From: Stenotrophomonas sp. Iso1
Lineage (GTDB): Bacteria; Pseudomonadota; Gammaproteobacteria; Xanthomonadales; Xanthomonadaceae
Length of the DNA stretch: 64,000 bases
Direction of reading: 5' to 3'
NCBI RefSeq assembly: GCF_027497995.1
Contig: NZ_JAODBT010000001.1
Coordinates: 1-64,000 of the forward strand
Shown here: in pieces, positions 17,672 through 28,200 of the stretch
Layout: each line of letters begins with the position of its first letter
How positions within the stretch are numbered: the stretch's first letter is position 1
Made by a program: the position numbers and the translations under genes
Notes under the pieces: generated by a model
Database searches by the model: none
What the model saw: the letters and a program-made list of their open reading frames with translations, nothing else
Told to the model about the DNA's origin: nothing

Positions 17672-18952
17672 TTAGTTCGACGCCACTACCAATGCAAGTG
17701 CATCGGGGATGGGGCCGTGCACAATCTGACGCAGCAAACGCGCCTCTCCCGGGTCCACCGCGTGGGTCTGGCCCGCTTCGTAAGCCAGATACAACGCCAG
17801 CGACTCCCTCCGCACGGCAGCAGCGATCTGGTCCAGTTCGGCCAGCGCCAAACGCTCGGGTATCCCGATGGCCTGCCCGAAAGCGGCTACTTCGGCGCGA
17901 TTCACGTCGCCAAAGCGGGTTGCCGCCCCCATTGGAAACACCAGTGTTTCCCCGGCCCAGTCCGGCGCCTTGTAAACGGCCGTGCTGAGCAGGTCGTAGT
18001 GCGGCGACAACTCCCACCCCTTGTTTCCCCAAAGGAAACTCAGATTCTTGAGGTGTGCATCGGCATTGCCAATGAAAAAATTGAACAACTGCCAGCGCAG
18101 CAGGGCCAAACGGGTCACTGCAGGGGTTCGGCTGATCTGCAGGAGCTTCTGCAAGGCCGTGCCGTTGGCCTGCTGGTACTTGAAGACACTGTCCAGGGAC
18201 AGCAGCTGGCAACCGTCCAAAGCATAGCGACGGCGGACCTGCAGCCCCTCTCCTTCCCGGTCAAAGCGGCGTACCAGATAGACCGGCTCCGGTACCCGCC
18301 GCACGTCCACCTCGGGTACCGGCAGTCCACAGGCGCCAGCCAGGCGCATGCAGAACCATTCGTTGATCACGCTGTGCGGATAGTCATCCACCTGTTCGTG
18401 ATCGGGTTTGAGGATGTGGGTGGAGGCGGCTTTGCCGATGGGTTCCCACAACTGGCCCTGGTCGAGCACGACTGCCAGTTTGTGCTGGGCGCCAGCCAGC
18501 GACATGCGCTTGGGCGCCCCATGCGACAGCGGCTGCCTCGGCAGCGCCTTGATACGGGCCGAGAGCTCGGCATCCGGCAGGGGTTGCAGTTCCGCGGGCG
18601 GTAACTGCTGACTTGGCGGCAGCAAGGTCAGCGCACCTGCCGATTCCGGACCAAAGCGCTGCAGCAGCCCAAACGCGTCGGCGGCATTGATGCCCGCATC
18701 GGCAGCGACCAACAGGCGTCCCGCTTCCTCGGGCAGCAGGTTGTCAAAGAACCACTGCACCGGGCGCTGACTGCCACCGTCCTGGATTTGCCCGGCGCTG
18801 CGTGGCAATGCCGGGGACAAGTCGAAACCCTGCTCACGCCAGACCGGGTCATAGCCCAATGCCCACACGTTTCCCTGCTCATGCAGTTCGCCGACGCGCT
18901 GCTGCTCCAGCCAGACGTCGAGCTGACGGGGTTCGGGGCTTGCGGCCATCAC
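17672..18952 (-). CDS. hipA: HipA-family Ser/Thr kinase toxin
   Basis: A 426-residue HipA-type kinase. It has the N-terminal HipA domain (LDVWLEQQRVGELHEQGNVWALGYD), GAPKRMSLAGAQHKLAVVLD, ATP-site HILKPDHEQ, the catalytic loop NADAHLKNLSFLW and the metal-binding SPHYDLLS, so the kinase core looks intact. E. coli HipA phosphorylates glutamyl-tRNA synthetase and halts growth; whether this one has that target is unknown. The start overlaps the end of hipB by four bases (ATGA), the usual antitoxin-first order. It stands between folE and the recCBD operon like an inserted cassette. Confidence 0.92.
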   Translation of the reverse strand: MMAASPEPRQLDVWLEQQRVGELHEQGNVWALGYDPVWREQGFDLSPALPRSAGQIQDGGSQRPVQWFFDNLLPEEAGRLLVAADAGINAADAFGLLQRFGPESAGALTLLPPSQQLPPAELQPLPDAELSARIKALPRQPLSHGAPKRMSLAGAQHKLAVVLDQGQLWEPIGKAASTHILKPDHEQVDDYPHSVINEWFCMRLAGACGLPVPEVDVRRVPEPVYLVRRFDREGEGLQVRRRYALDGCQLLSLDSVFKYQQANGTALQKLLQISRTPAVTRLALLRWQLFNFFIGNADAHLKNLSFLWGNKGWELSPHYDLLSTAVYKAPDWAGETLVFPMGAATRFGDVNRAEVAAFGQAIGIPERLALAELDQIAAAVRRESLALYLAYEAGQTHAVDPGEARLLRQIVHGPIPDALALVVASN

Positions 18953-19197
18953 GGCTGCTTCCGTGTGGTGGCGGGCAAGTCCATCGGCAGATCCAGCTGC
19001 ACCCGGATACCCAGCTGCCGCAGCAGCTCGAACACGCGGCCGATCTGCACGGTGTCCTTGCCACGCTCAATATTGCCCAGGACCACATGACTGGTGCCGG
19101 CCATTGCAGCCAGATCATCCTGCCGCAGTCCCTGTGCCTTACGCACCGCACGCACGTATTGGCCGATATCGGATGCTTGGTCGATCTGTACCTGCAT
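18949..19197 (-). CDS. hipB: HipB-like antitoxin, HTH (Xre/Cro) regulator
   Basis: An 82-residue protein with one helix-turn-helix of the Cro/Xre type (residues about 10-65: IGQYVRAVRKAQGLRQDDLAAMAGTSHVVLGNIERGKDTVQIGRVFELLRQLGI), the form of HipB, which binds HipA and represses its own operon. AAGG precedes the ATG. The region in front is AT-rich and full of short palindromes that are plausible binding sites. Confidence 0.92.
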   Translation of the reverse strand: MQVQIDQASDIGQYVRAVRKAQGLRQDDLAAMAGTSHVVLGNIERGKDTVQIGRVFELLRQLGIRVQLDLPMDLPATTRKQP

Positions 19198-19210
19198 GGC
19201 TCACGCCTTG

Positions 19211-19283
19211 AATATAAAGCCCACGTTAGATTATCTGCCAAAAGGGCCAGATACAACACGAATCTAAAGCTGACTTTATATTT
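19211..19283. promoter_or_regulatory. Nested inverted repeats upstream of hipB (probable HipB operator/promoter)
   Basis: Three sets of arms share nearly one centre: AATATAAAG (19211-19219) / CTTTATATT (19275-19283), TTAGATT (19226-19232) / AATCTAA (19261-19267) and TATCTG (19232-19237) / CAGATA (19248-19253). The innermost resembles the TATC...GATA form of the E. coli HipB operator, with different spacing. Autoregulation by HipB is inferred. Confidence 0.6.
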
Positions 19284-19313
19284 CTATAAGAAAAGCCGCG
19301 TAGTTCCGGAAAA

Positions 19314-19378
19314 CTAACGCACACATTAGAAAATTCTCATCTTTACAGGGAACGGCACAAAAACTAACGCAGTCGTTA
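19314..19378. promoter_or_regulatory. Pair of CTAACG-type palindromes upstream of hipBA
   Basis: AAACTAACGC occurs twice, at 19311-19320 and 19361-19370, exactly 50 bases apart. Each copy begins a palindrome: CTAA N8 TTAG (19314-19329) and TAACG CAGT CGTTA (19365-19378). They lie upstream of the nested repeats, in the same AT-rich block, and may be extra operators or remnants of the inserted cassette. Confidence 0.45.
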
Positions 19379-19564
19379 TTTTCACGCCGGGGCGCCTCAG
19401 GTATCCCGTTCCAATGACTGCAGCAGGCTCGGATCGGTGGCGTTGCAGGGTCAGGGTCAGCGGATGCTGCGGATCTTCCAGCGGGGGCGGGAGAAACTAC
19501 CGCCTACGGCGCAAGGAAGGCGGCTGGAAGCGGCATTGCTGCGAGCGGACAGGTTGCATGAACT

Positions 19565-19609
19565 GCCCCCTCCCTTGCGCCGAAGGCGGAGGGGACGGGG
19601 TTGGGGAGG
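19565..19609. repeat. Dispersed palindromic repeat at the 3' end of recD
   Basis: CCCCCTCCCTTGCGCC / GGCGGAGGGG followed by ACGGGGTTGGGGAGG is the half of the repeat family that ends in TGGGG. It lies eight bases after the recD stop codon and may double as a transcript end. The remaining bases between 19384 and 19564 show no gene. Confidence 0.6.
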
Positions 19610-19617
19610 AGTGCCCT

Positions 19618-21594
19618 TCAGCCCTCAACCGCCAACCGCTGCGCCAAGCCCGACCAGCGGCTGGCATGCCGTGCCAGCGCCGCTTCGATGACCTCGGCAC
19701 TGCCGGCGATGTGCAGCCCATGCCGGGCGCGGGTGATGCCGGTGTACAGCAACTCGCGGCTGAGCACGCGGTTGTCGCGGCGCGGCAGCTGCAACCAGAT
19801 CTGGTCGAACTCCGAGCCCTGGGCCTTGTGCACGGTCATGGCAAACGCGCTTTCGTGGGCGGGCAACGCCGCCGGATGGAAGGCGCGCGGGGTGGTCGGT
19901 TCGTCGCCGGGGAACCACGCGGTGACCGTGCGGCCATCACGCTGGCAGATGCCGATGTCGCCATTGAACAGGCGGTGGCGATAGCTGTTCTCGGTGATGA
20001 TCAACAGCCGCCCGTGGAAGTAACCCGGGCCAGCGCCACGCCGTGTGGTGCCACCCAGCAGTTCTTCGATGCGGGCGTTGAGCCCGCGCGCGCCCTGCGG
20101 GCCTTCGCGCACGGCCGTGAGCAGCCGCGTGCGACTCGTCAGGGCCAGCGCCTCTGCCGGGCTGGCCGCATTGGCCAATGCTTCCCAATACTGCTGCAGC
20201 GGCTCGCGCCAGGCCTGTAGCGGGTCGGCTTCGTCTTCGTGGAAATGCACGCCGGCCAGGTTGCCTTCGCGTAGTAGTGCCAGCGCTTCGGTGGCATCGC
20301 CCTGGCGCATCGCGGTGGCCAGCGGCGTCAGTTGCAGGGCGTCGCTCTGGCGATAGCCGCGCTGCAGCTGCACGCGGGCGCCGGTGAAGGGGTTTGGCTG
20401 CGTCTCGATAGTGTCGGCAGGCTGGTCGCCCAGCAGGGGCTGCAGCGCGCGTGCATCGTCGGCCGCAATGCGTTGGCCGTCACCGGCGGCACGCAGGATG
20501 GCGCTGAGCACGTCACCAGCTTCCACCGACGGCAGCTGGTCGGGGTCGCCCAGCAGCACCAGGCGGGTGCCGTCGGCGACGGCTTCGACCAGCTTGGTCA
20601 TCAATGGCAGATCGATCATCGAGGCTTCGTCCACCACCACCACGTCGTAGGGCAGTGGATTGTCGGCGTGGTGGCGGAAGCGTGGTGAATCGGGAATCAC
20701 GCCGAGCAGGCGATGCAGGGTGGTGCCGGTACTCGGCAACTGTTCGCACAGTGCGGCGTCGATGCCGGTGGCGGGCAGTTGTTGCACGGCGTTGCGCAGG
20801 CTCTCGGCCATGCGCTCGGCGGCGCGGCCAGTGGGCGCGGCCAAGGCAATGCGTGGTGCGGGTTTGCCTTCGGCCAAAGCCTGGGCAGCAAGCAGTACCA
20901 ACAGGCGGGTGATGGTGGTGGTCTTGCCGGTGCCGGGGCCACCAGTGACCAGCAGCAGGTTGTGGCGCAGGGCGACTGCCGCTGCGCGGGCTTGGAGATT
21001 GCTTGTTGGAAGCTTCCCCTCATCCGCCCTTCGGGCACCCTCTCCCGCAAGCGGGAGAAGGGATAGCTGAAGCTCCACTTGCACCTGAGGCTCCGCGCGT
21101 GACCTGCCCCCTCTCTCGCCTGCGGGAGAGGGCTGGGGTGAGGGTGCTTCATCCCCAAACAACACCCCGAACACCGGCGCCAACGCACTCACCTCCCGCG
21201 CCTCGGGCTTCACGCGCCCAATCCGCTGCAAGCCCAACGCTAGGCGACGTTCGTACTCCCGGTAGCGGCGCAGATACAGCAGCCCGTTTTCCCAAACCAG
21301 TGGCGACTGCTCCGATTCCACAGTGTTATCCACAACCGTGGATATCCATCGCGACGCCACCAGCTGTGCGCTCCATTGCTCCGGCGTCGGCCACGGCAAC
21401 GGGGCGTCCACCAGCCGCTGCGGCTGCGCCGGGTCGAAACCCGCATGACCCTGCGATACCGCCAGCGACGCCAATGCGGCTGCCGCCAGCACCTCATCCG
21501 GTGTGTCCGCATCCAGCCGGCGCAGGCTCTGCGCCAAGGCGTGATCCAACGGGCGCAGCGCACCGGCCTTGTTCAATGCAGCCAACAGGCTCAT
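19618..21594 (-). CDS. recD: RecBCD exonuclease V alpha subunit (RecD helicase) with repeat-derived insert
   Basis: A 658-residue SF1B 5'-3' helicase, the fast motor of RecBCD. Walker A is VTGGPGTGKTTT, Walker B region VVVDEASMIDLPLM, then LLGDPDQLPSVEAGDVL, and the C-terminal UvrD-like block MTVHKAQGSEFDQIWL plus LYTGITRARHGLHI. The start at 21594 overlaps recB by four bases (ATGA). Just before Walker A, about 45 residues (PSPQPSPAGERGGRSRAE through LPLAGEGARRADEGK) are the translation of a dispersed DNA repeat, in frame and without stops. Without it the length fits the family better. Confidence 0.95.
   Translation of the reverse strand: MSLLAALNKAGALRPLDHALAQSLRRLDADTPDEVLAAAALASLAVSQGHAGFDPAQPQRLVDAPLPWPTPEQWSAQLVASRWISTVVDNTVESEQSPLVWENGLLYLRRYREYERRLALGLQRIGRVKPEAREVSALAPVFGVLFGDEAPSPQPSPAGERGGRSRAEPQVQVELQLSLLPLAGEGARRADEGKLPTSNLQARAAAVALRHNLLLVTGGPGTGKTTTITRLLVLLAAQALAEGKPAPRIALAAPTGRAAERMAESLRNAVQQLPATGIDAALCEQLPSTGTTLHRLLGVIPDSPRFRHHADNPLPYDVVVVDEASMIDLPLMTKLVEAVADGTRLVLLGDPDQLPSVEAGDVLSAILRAAGDGQRIAADDARALQPLLGDQPADTIETQPNPFTGARVQLQRGYRQSDALQLTPLATAMRQGDATEALALLREGNLAGVHFHEDEADPLQAWREPLQQYWEALANAASPAEALALTSRTRLLTAVREGPQGARGLNARIEELLGGTTRRGAGPGYFHGRLLIITENSYRHRLFNGDIGICQRDGRTVTAWFPGDEPTTPRAFHPAALPAHESAFAMTVHKAQGSEFDQIWLQLPRRDNRVLSRELLYTGITRARHGLHIAGSAEVIEAALARHASRWSGLAQRLAVEG
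21016..21147. repeat. Composite dispersed repeat inserted in frame within recD
   Basis: Two repeat halves in inverted order: 21016-21062 (CCCTCATCCGCCCTTCGGGC, then CTCTCCCGC / GCGGGAGAAG) and 21107-21147 (CCCCTCTCTCGC / GCGGGAGAGGG, then CTGGGGTGAGGG). The 132 bases add no stop codon and keep the frame, so recD reads straight through it. Confidence 0.88.
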
Positions 21595-24500
21595 GCCCGG
21601 CTCTCCAGTCGTGCCAACAGTGCCGCATGGCCTGCCTGGCCGCCGGCAAACAATTCATCCACCGCGTGCACCAGCTCCGGCGCGAAGCAATGCGCGTACA
21701 GGCCAGGCGACAGCGGCCGGCCGGCATCCAGGCCTCGGCAGAACAGATAACGGATGCCGCCGAAATCACGCGCGTAGTCGTAACCGGCGCCGATACGGAA
21801 GCGCAGCCAGCGGTGCAGCGCCACGGTGTAGATCAGCGCCTGCAGGTCGTATTCGCTATGGCGCATGGCCGCTTCCAGCTGCGCGGGCGCGTAATCCGGC
21901 AGCCGGTTGGATTTGTAATCGAGCACGTACCAACGCCCGTCGCGGACGTAGGTAAGGTCGATCTTGCCGGTCATCAGCCCTTCCAGCTGTCGACGCAGGC
22001 CAAAACCGTGACGGCCGCGCACCACGCCATGTGCGTGCAGCACCCGCAGCAAGGCTGGGACGGTGGTCGGCTGCATGGCGAAGTGGAATTCGATTTCAGC
22101 GCGGCGCTCGCCGTCGTCCAGCGAATGCAGCGCGCCGCCTTCCGGCAGGGTGACGGTGAGGGTCTGGCCGATCAGGCCGGTCAACAGCGCCACGCCGTCG
22201 TCGATGTCTTCTTCCGCATAGCCATCGCTGCGCAATGTCCGGGCGATGATCTCCGCCTGCCCATCGGGTGCCACATCGCCGGCGCGCCAATCGCGCCACA
22301 TGCCGAAGTCGACGTTCTCCAATGCCGCGTGCAGCACATTGCCGAAGCGACTGCCGGCAAAGCGTGGATCAAACACCTCCGGCTGCACGTCCGCCGCCGG
22401 TTCGGCCTCCACATCCATCTGCACCGGCTCATCGGCCGCACCGCCGCTGTCTTCGGTGGCAGCCGCCGAGGTGTCATGGCCGCCTTCGGCATGTGCCAGC
22501 TGGGTGAAGCTGTACACCCACCAGTCGTGCGGCACCACGCGGTGCACCTCGCGCACGGGCGGCAACACCTGTTCGCGGTCGGCGGGCAGGCGCGGCGGCA
22601 GCGTTTCCGGGCCGCCGTCGACGATATGAACATCCGCATGGGCGACCAGCGCCTCCAGGTCACGCAGCATTGGCCCAAGCCGCGATGACGCCAGCCCGGT
22701 CAGTGCGCCGCCACTTATCCACAGCGCATGCTCGGCGCGGGTCAGGCCGACGTATAGCAGACGCGCGGTTTCGGCTTCTTCCTCGGCGTTGACCTGCTGG
22801 CCGATGGCCTTCCAGTCCGCGTCGTCCTTGTCGATCTTCCAATGCAGCACACGCTGCTCGCCGTCGTGCACGGTGCGGTGGTTGGAGGCATCCGGCGCGT
22901 TGGTGGCGATGCCGACGAACGGCAGGTACACCAGTGGATACTCCAGACCCTTGCTCTTGTGCAGGGTGATGATCTGCACGCGGCGCGCATCCGATTCCAG
23001 ACGCAGCAACTGCGCTTCGTCACCTTCATCGGCGTGGGCAATCTGGGTCTGCAGCCAGTCCAACAGGCCATGCAGGCCGATGCTTCGGTTGCTGGCTTCC
23101 TGCAGTTGTTCGGCCAGCTGCAGGTAGTTGGTCAGGCGGCGCTCGCCATCGACCAGCGCCAGCAGGCGTTCTGCCTGCTCGGCGCACAGGTCCGATAGCA
23201 GTGCGAACACGCCGCCGCGCTGCCAGCGTTCGCGCCATTGCAACAGGCGTTCCTGATGCGCCCGCTGGCGATCGCCTTCGTGTTCCATCGCGGCGATGGC
23301 CGCCGCGCTCTCGCCCAGCAGCACGGTGGACAGGGCCGCCCGTAGCCGGCCTTCATCGGCCGGTTGCAGCAATGCCAGCAACAGCAGCCGCACGTCATGC
23401 GCCTCACTGCTGGCGAACAAGCTCTGCTTGCCCGCCGCCACCGCGGGAATGCCCACCGCCGCCAAGGTCTGCTGGATGCGCGCGGCTTCCTTGTGCGAGC
23501 GCACCAGCACGGCGATGTCACCGGGTTGCACCGGCTTGCCGTCCACCAGCGCACGGCCTTCGCGCGATGCCAGCAACACCCGGTGGATATCCGTAACACA
23601 GGCCAGCGTGGCCGCATCGCGTGATGCGTCGGCCTTCAATGGTTTGCCGTCGGCGTCACCCTCGATCAGACACACGGTCAACGCCGGCGCGACAGCGCCA
23701 TCAAGCAGGTAGTCGTCATCGGCACGCTTGCTGCCCGGCAGCACGGGCTCGAATTGAATGCGTTCGTCAAGAAAGGCGCTGCTGCCGGCGTTGTCGTACA
23801 GCGCCTGGATAGCGCGCAGCACGCCCGGGCGTGAGCGGAAGTTGCGGTCCAGCGCTGGCGCCGCCTCGGCCAATGCCTTGGCCTGCAGATAGGTGTGCAC
23901 GTCGCCGCCACGGAAGCCGTAGATGGCCTGCTTGGGATCGCCGATCAGGAACAACGCGGCATCGTCGCCGGCATCCGCTGCGAACACGCGGCGGAAGATG
24001 TCCCACTGGCGCGGGTCGGTGTCCTGGAACTCGTCCACCAGCGCAAAGCGGTATTGCGCACGCAGGCGCTCGGCCAGCAGGCCGCCGTGTTCGCCCTGCA
24101 GGGCATTGGCGACGTTGTCGATCAGGTCGTCGTAGGTCTGTACGCGGCGTAGCTGTTTGAGCTTGGTCAGCCGCTGGCGTACCTCGGTCCGCAGCTGGTG
24201 CAGCAGCACGATGGATTGCTGCCGCTGCCACTGCGTCACCTGGGCGCTGGCCTGCATGAAATCGGCGATCAGCGGCTGCAGCGGCGATACCGGCGTACTG
24301 CCGGCCTTGGCCTTGTTGGTCTTGGCAGTCAGCGCATCGAGCGTGAGCCGCTCCAGCTTTTCGTCCTGCTCTGCGTGCGGATCCGGGTGCCGGCTCCATT
24401 GCTGCAGTTGCCGGAACAGCGTTTCGATCCACTCGATTTTGTAGCTGGACTTGTTGAGCACGCCCGCGTCCAGCGCACCCCGCAGTTGCTGCAGGTAGCT

Positions 24501-25214
24501 TTCGCCATGCGCGGCAATGCCGGCAGCAAGGCGCTGCGCAGCGGCATCGCGGAAGGGGCGGGCGTCTTCGATCTCGGTGACCGACGGTTGCGGCAGCAGC
24601 GGCAACTCGGCGACCAGGGCGGGCAGATCCTTGGCCAGCGCGTCAGGACTTTTCCACAGGCCCAGCAGTGCTTCGAGGTTGCCGCCCTGCCCGGCATGCA
24701 GCCGCCACAGGTCAGCGGCCAGCTCGGCGTGCAGCTCACGGGTGTTGGCCAACAGCTCGGGCGCAGCGAAGGTGTGCCCACTTTCCAGCGCGTATTCGCC
24801 CAGCACGCGGGTACAAAAGCCGTGGATGGTAAAGATCGCCGCCAGATCGGTTTCCTCGGCCGCCACGCGCAGCCGTCGGCCCAGCTGTACCTCTGTTTCG
24901 CCGCCTTGCTGCAGATGGCGCTGCAGGATGCTGTGGGTAAGTGCGGTTTCCGGGCTGTCGCCGGCGGCCGGCTCGCTGCCCACCAACCGCGCGGCCAGAT
25001 CCAACCGCTCACGGATGCGCTTGCGCAGCTCTTGGGTCGCTGCGTCGGTGAACGTCACCGCCAGGATCTGGCCCATACGCAGGCCTTGTTCCACCACCAA
25101 GCGGGTGAACAACGTCGCCAGGGTGAAGGTTTTGCCGGTACCTGCGCTGGCTTCGATAAGGCGCAGGCCGTCCAGAGGCAGGCCCAGATACGGATCGTGC
25201 AGTGCGTGGTTCAT
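21591..25214 (-). CDS. recB: RecBCD exonuclease V beta subunit (RecB helicase-nuclease)
   Basis: A 1207-residue SF1A 3'-5' helicase and nuclease that works on double-strand ends. Walker A IEASAGTGKTFTLATL is near residue 18, the helicase motifs VDEFQDTDPRQWDIFRRVF, LIGDPKQAIYGFRGGD and TLHKSKGLEYPLVYLPF follow, and the nuclease domain at the C-terminus shows GKIDLTYVRDGRWYVLDYKSN with the Asp and Lys of the active site. The start overlaps recC by four bases (ATGA) and the end overlaps recD, so the three subunits are translationally coupled. Length is normal. Confidence 0.97.
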   Translation of the reverse strand: MNHALHDPYLGLPLDGLRLIEASAGTGKTFTLATLFTRLVVEQGLRMGQILAVTFTDAATQELRKRIRERLDLAARLVGSEPAAGDSPETALTHSILQRHLQQGGETEVQLGRRLRVAAEETDLAAIFTIHGFCTRVLGEYALESGHTFAAPELLANTRELHAELAADLWRLHAGQGGNLEALLGLWKSPDALAKDLPALVAELPLLPQPSVTEIEDARPFRDAAAQRLAAGIAAHGESYLQQLRGALDAGVLNKSSYKIEWIETLFRQLQQWSRHPDPHAEQDEKLERLTLDALTAKTNKAKAGSTPVSPLQPLIADFMQASAQVTQWQRQQSIVLLHQLRTEVRQRLTKLKQLRRVQTYDDLIDNVANALQGEHGGLLAERLRAQYRFALVDEFQDTDPRQWDIFRRVFAADAGDDAALFLIGDPKQAIYGFRGGDVHTYLQAKALAEAAPALDRNFRSRPGVLRAIQALYDNAGSSAFLDERIQFEPVLPGSKRADDDYLLDGAVAPALTVCLIEGDADGKPLKADASRDAATLACVTDIHRVLLASREGRALVDGKPVQPGDIAVLVRSHKEAARIQQTLAAVGIPAVAAGKQSLFASSEAHDVRLLLLALLQPADEGRLRAALSTVLLGESAAAIAAMEHEGDRQRAHQERLLQWRERWQRGGVFALLSDLCAEQAERLLALVDGERRLTNYLQLAEQLQEASNRSIGLHGLLDWLQTQIAHADEGDEAQLLRLESDARRVQIITLHKSKGLEYPLVYLPFVGIATNAPDASNHRTVHDGEQRVLHWKIDKDDADWKAIGQQVNAEEEAETARLLYVGLTRAEHALWISGGALTGLASSRLGPMLRDLEALVAHADVHIVDGGPETLPPRLPADREQVLPPVREVHRVVPHDWWVYSFTQLAHAEGGHDTSAAATEDSGGAADEPVQMDVEAEPAADVQPEVFDPRFAGSRFGNVLHAALENVDFGMWRDWRAGDVAPDGQAEIIARTLRSDGYAEEDIDDGVALLTGLIGQTLTVTLPEGGALHSLDDGERRAEIEFHFAMQPTTVPALLRVLHAHGVVRGRHGFGLRRQLEGLMTGKIDLTYVRDGRWYVLDYKSNRLPDYAPAQLEAAMRHSEYDLQALIYTVALHRWLRFRIGAGYDYARDFGGIRYLFCRGLDAGRPLSPGLYAHCFAPELVHAVDELFAGGQAGHAALLARLESRA

Positions 25215-28200
25215 GCCGCGCCCTCGCCGTCAGCACCTTCGGAATCAACCCAAATTTTGCCCTCGCGCAACGCTGAAAATATCAACAGGCTGTTGTGGAT
25301 AAACCTGTGCGCAGTATTTTCGCGGGCGAACGGATCGTGCCCGCGCAGCGCCAATTGCAGCGCTTCGCCATTGCGTTCGCCCCAGCTGTAATCGCCGCCG
25401 TACCAGCGCGCGTGCGCGGCCTTTTCGCGGCCATCGGCGTCGCTGTTGTAGATGTCCCAGCCCGTGTAGGGGGCAAATAGCAGTGGCGTTTGAAATCCTT
25501 CAGAACGCAGCTGTAGCAATGCTTTCAAGGCTATCTCCGCCTGTTCCTGCGGCAATGCCGGCAGCAGGTGCGGACCGTGTCCGGCCTGCCCGCCGTCATG
25601 GAATTGCAACAGCGGCAATGCGGCACCAGCAGCGTTGGCCAACAGCCAATCCAAGCCGCCGCGCACCACATAAGCCACCCCTGCGGGACCGGCGTGCAAA
25701 CGCACCAGCCCCTGTGGATGAATTTGATCGACACGTCCGTGCAGGCGGATTCCGTCGAGCTGAACTTCGTACCGTTCTGATCGCAGGGACTGGCCGTCAT
25801 GCCATTGCGCAAACGCTTCGGCGCAGGGCCGGACGCGCTCCAGCAGCCGCGCGAATTGCTGCCGTCCCAACGCACCGGAAGGCAGCAGTGCACGCGCACG
25901 CAGACGTTCGTAAAGGCCCTGCTCGCGGCCTTCCAGCAGTGCGCTCAGCACTTGCTGTTGCAGGGCTGAGTGTTCGCGGCCCCCTCCGGGCACCACCAAC
26001 GGTTCGATGTCGTCGCTGCCGTCGATATCGCCGGCCAGCCGCAGGCCCAGGCGTTGGCCGAGGAATTGACCGGCCGGGTCGGACAGGAAGCGGCGCAGTG
26101 CATCCAGCGACAGGTGCTCTTCGTTGAGCGCTTCCGGCAGCGGCGCCTGCAAGGGGCCGCCAAACCACGGTGCCAGCGACCGGCGATCACCGCCCACCGC
26201 ACCCGCCGCCGGGTACCACTGTCGGCGATAACTGAAACGACGCGGCTCGGAGGCATCGCCAAACGCCGCCGGCGCGAACGGCTGCAGCGGGTGACGCACC
26301 ACCAGCTGTTTGCGTACGGCGGCAGCGTCGTCGTGATACGTCGATGCTGCATCCACCAGCTCGCTGACCAGCACCGAGGGCTCACGCACACTGCCATCGC
26401 GCGCGTCGGCGCCGAGGTAGCTCAGGTAGAACACGTCCTGCGCCGAGGCAAACAGCTGCAGGAACAGGAAACGGTCGTCCTCACGCAGTGAGCGGTCGCC
26501 ATGGCGACGGTGTTGCGTGCCCAGTTCGGCAGTGAGGCGGCTCAACCCGGCAGCCGGGTCACGACGCGGGAAGTCACCGTCGTTCAAGCCCAGTACGCAG
26601 ATCACCCGGAACGGCAACAACCGCATCGGCACCATGCGGCCAAAGCTGATGCCGCCGGTGAGCAGGGGCGCGCGGGTATCGGCCTCGGACAACACCGAGG
26701 CGAAATGCGCACGCACCACCTCGGCTGGTACCGGGGCATCAAAACCGGCCTTGCCGGCTTCGTCAGCGAATTCATTGATGAGCTTGCGCAGGCGGTCCAG
26801 CGCGCGCTGTGCCGAGGGTTCGGCGGGCGTTTCCGGCAGTAGCGCCAGCAGCAGGCCGAGCAACCGCTCGCGCCATTGCGCGGGCGTGAGTGCATCGGCC
26901 AGCGTTCGCTGATGGCGCGCCAGCACGCGCAACAGGCGGATCAGGGCATCCAGCGCGACCAGCGCGCCGCCCTCCAGTTCCGGCCAGGGCGCCACGCCAC
27001 CGATGTCCTCGTCGCTGCCACTGGCATGGCCGAGCAGCAGGCGGTCCAACGCGAACTGCCAGGTGTAGGCATCGTCCTGCGGCGCTTGATGCTGCTTCCG
27101 GTGCACTGCATCCAAGCCCCAGCGCACGCCAGCGGCCTGCAACCAGCCATGCAGTCGCTCGAACGCGGCCGCATCCAACCCGGCTGCATCGGCCAATGGC
27201 GCGCTGGCGAGCAGGTCGAGAATTTCATTGAGGCCAAACCGCGACACCGGCAGGCCCAGCAGCTGCACGAACACTTCGGCCAGCGGCTCGCCCTGCAATG
27301 GGCTGGCGTCGGCCAGTGCCCACTGGATGTGCTCGTCACTGCCGCCACGGCCACCAAATACCGACTCCAGATACGGCACGTACGGATCAATGTCCGGTGC
27401 GAGCACGGCGATTTCGCGCGGCTGCAGCGGCGGATCGAAGCGCGGATCTTCCAGCAGCGCGCGCAGTTGGTCGTGCAGTACCTGCATTTCGCGCAGGCGG
27501 GTGTGGCAGGCGTGGATCTGGATGCTGGGGTCGTCCATTCGCATCGCTGGCCGCAGCGGCGTCGGCAGCGCGCGACGGTGGAACAGGTCGGCCTGCAAGC
27601 GATGCAACAGGCTGTCGCCCAGGCCGTTCTGGTCCAGACCGGGGCCAGCGTGCTCCTCCGGGTCCACATAGGCGGCGATTTCACCGGTCGGGTGCACGAC
27701 TTCGTAGCTGCCCAGCACCGCCATGAAATCGCGACCGGCCGCGCCCCAGGCCTGCAGCAACGGGTTTTCCCCTGCTTCCACGCCGAACGGGTCGTCAACG
27801 CCGCTGCGCAGCTTCTCGCTCAGCGTCTGCAGGTCGCCCCAATACGAGCGGGTAGGCGTGGGCATATAGAAGTGCAGCGTGCCGACCCGCGCCTGGGTGG
27901 CGATCACCCGCAGCACGTCGGGCGAGACATTGAGCGTGGCGAAGGCAAACAGCCGGCCCGGCAGGCCTTGCGGCAGCGGCTGGTGCTCGCCTTCAAAGCG
28001 CGCCAGGTATTCGTTGATGCGACGGGCGCGGTATTGCTGACCGCCAGCGATATGCCGCCACAGGATGGCCTGCGGATCGTCCGGCTCAGCGCCCCCCTCC
28101 CAGCGCAGCAGCCAATCACGACGCCACGCCTGGTATTTCTCGAACACCCCGCCCAACTCGGCCGCCAAGGCCCACGGGCGTAGTGGATCGCTCCGGTCCA

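Noticed and set aside
19198..19420. Possible CRISPR-like repeats near hipB
   Set aside because: Only two copies of a ten-base motif and several palindromes; no regular repeat-spacer array and no cas genes.
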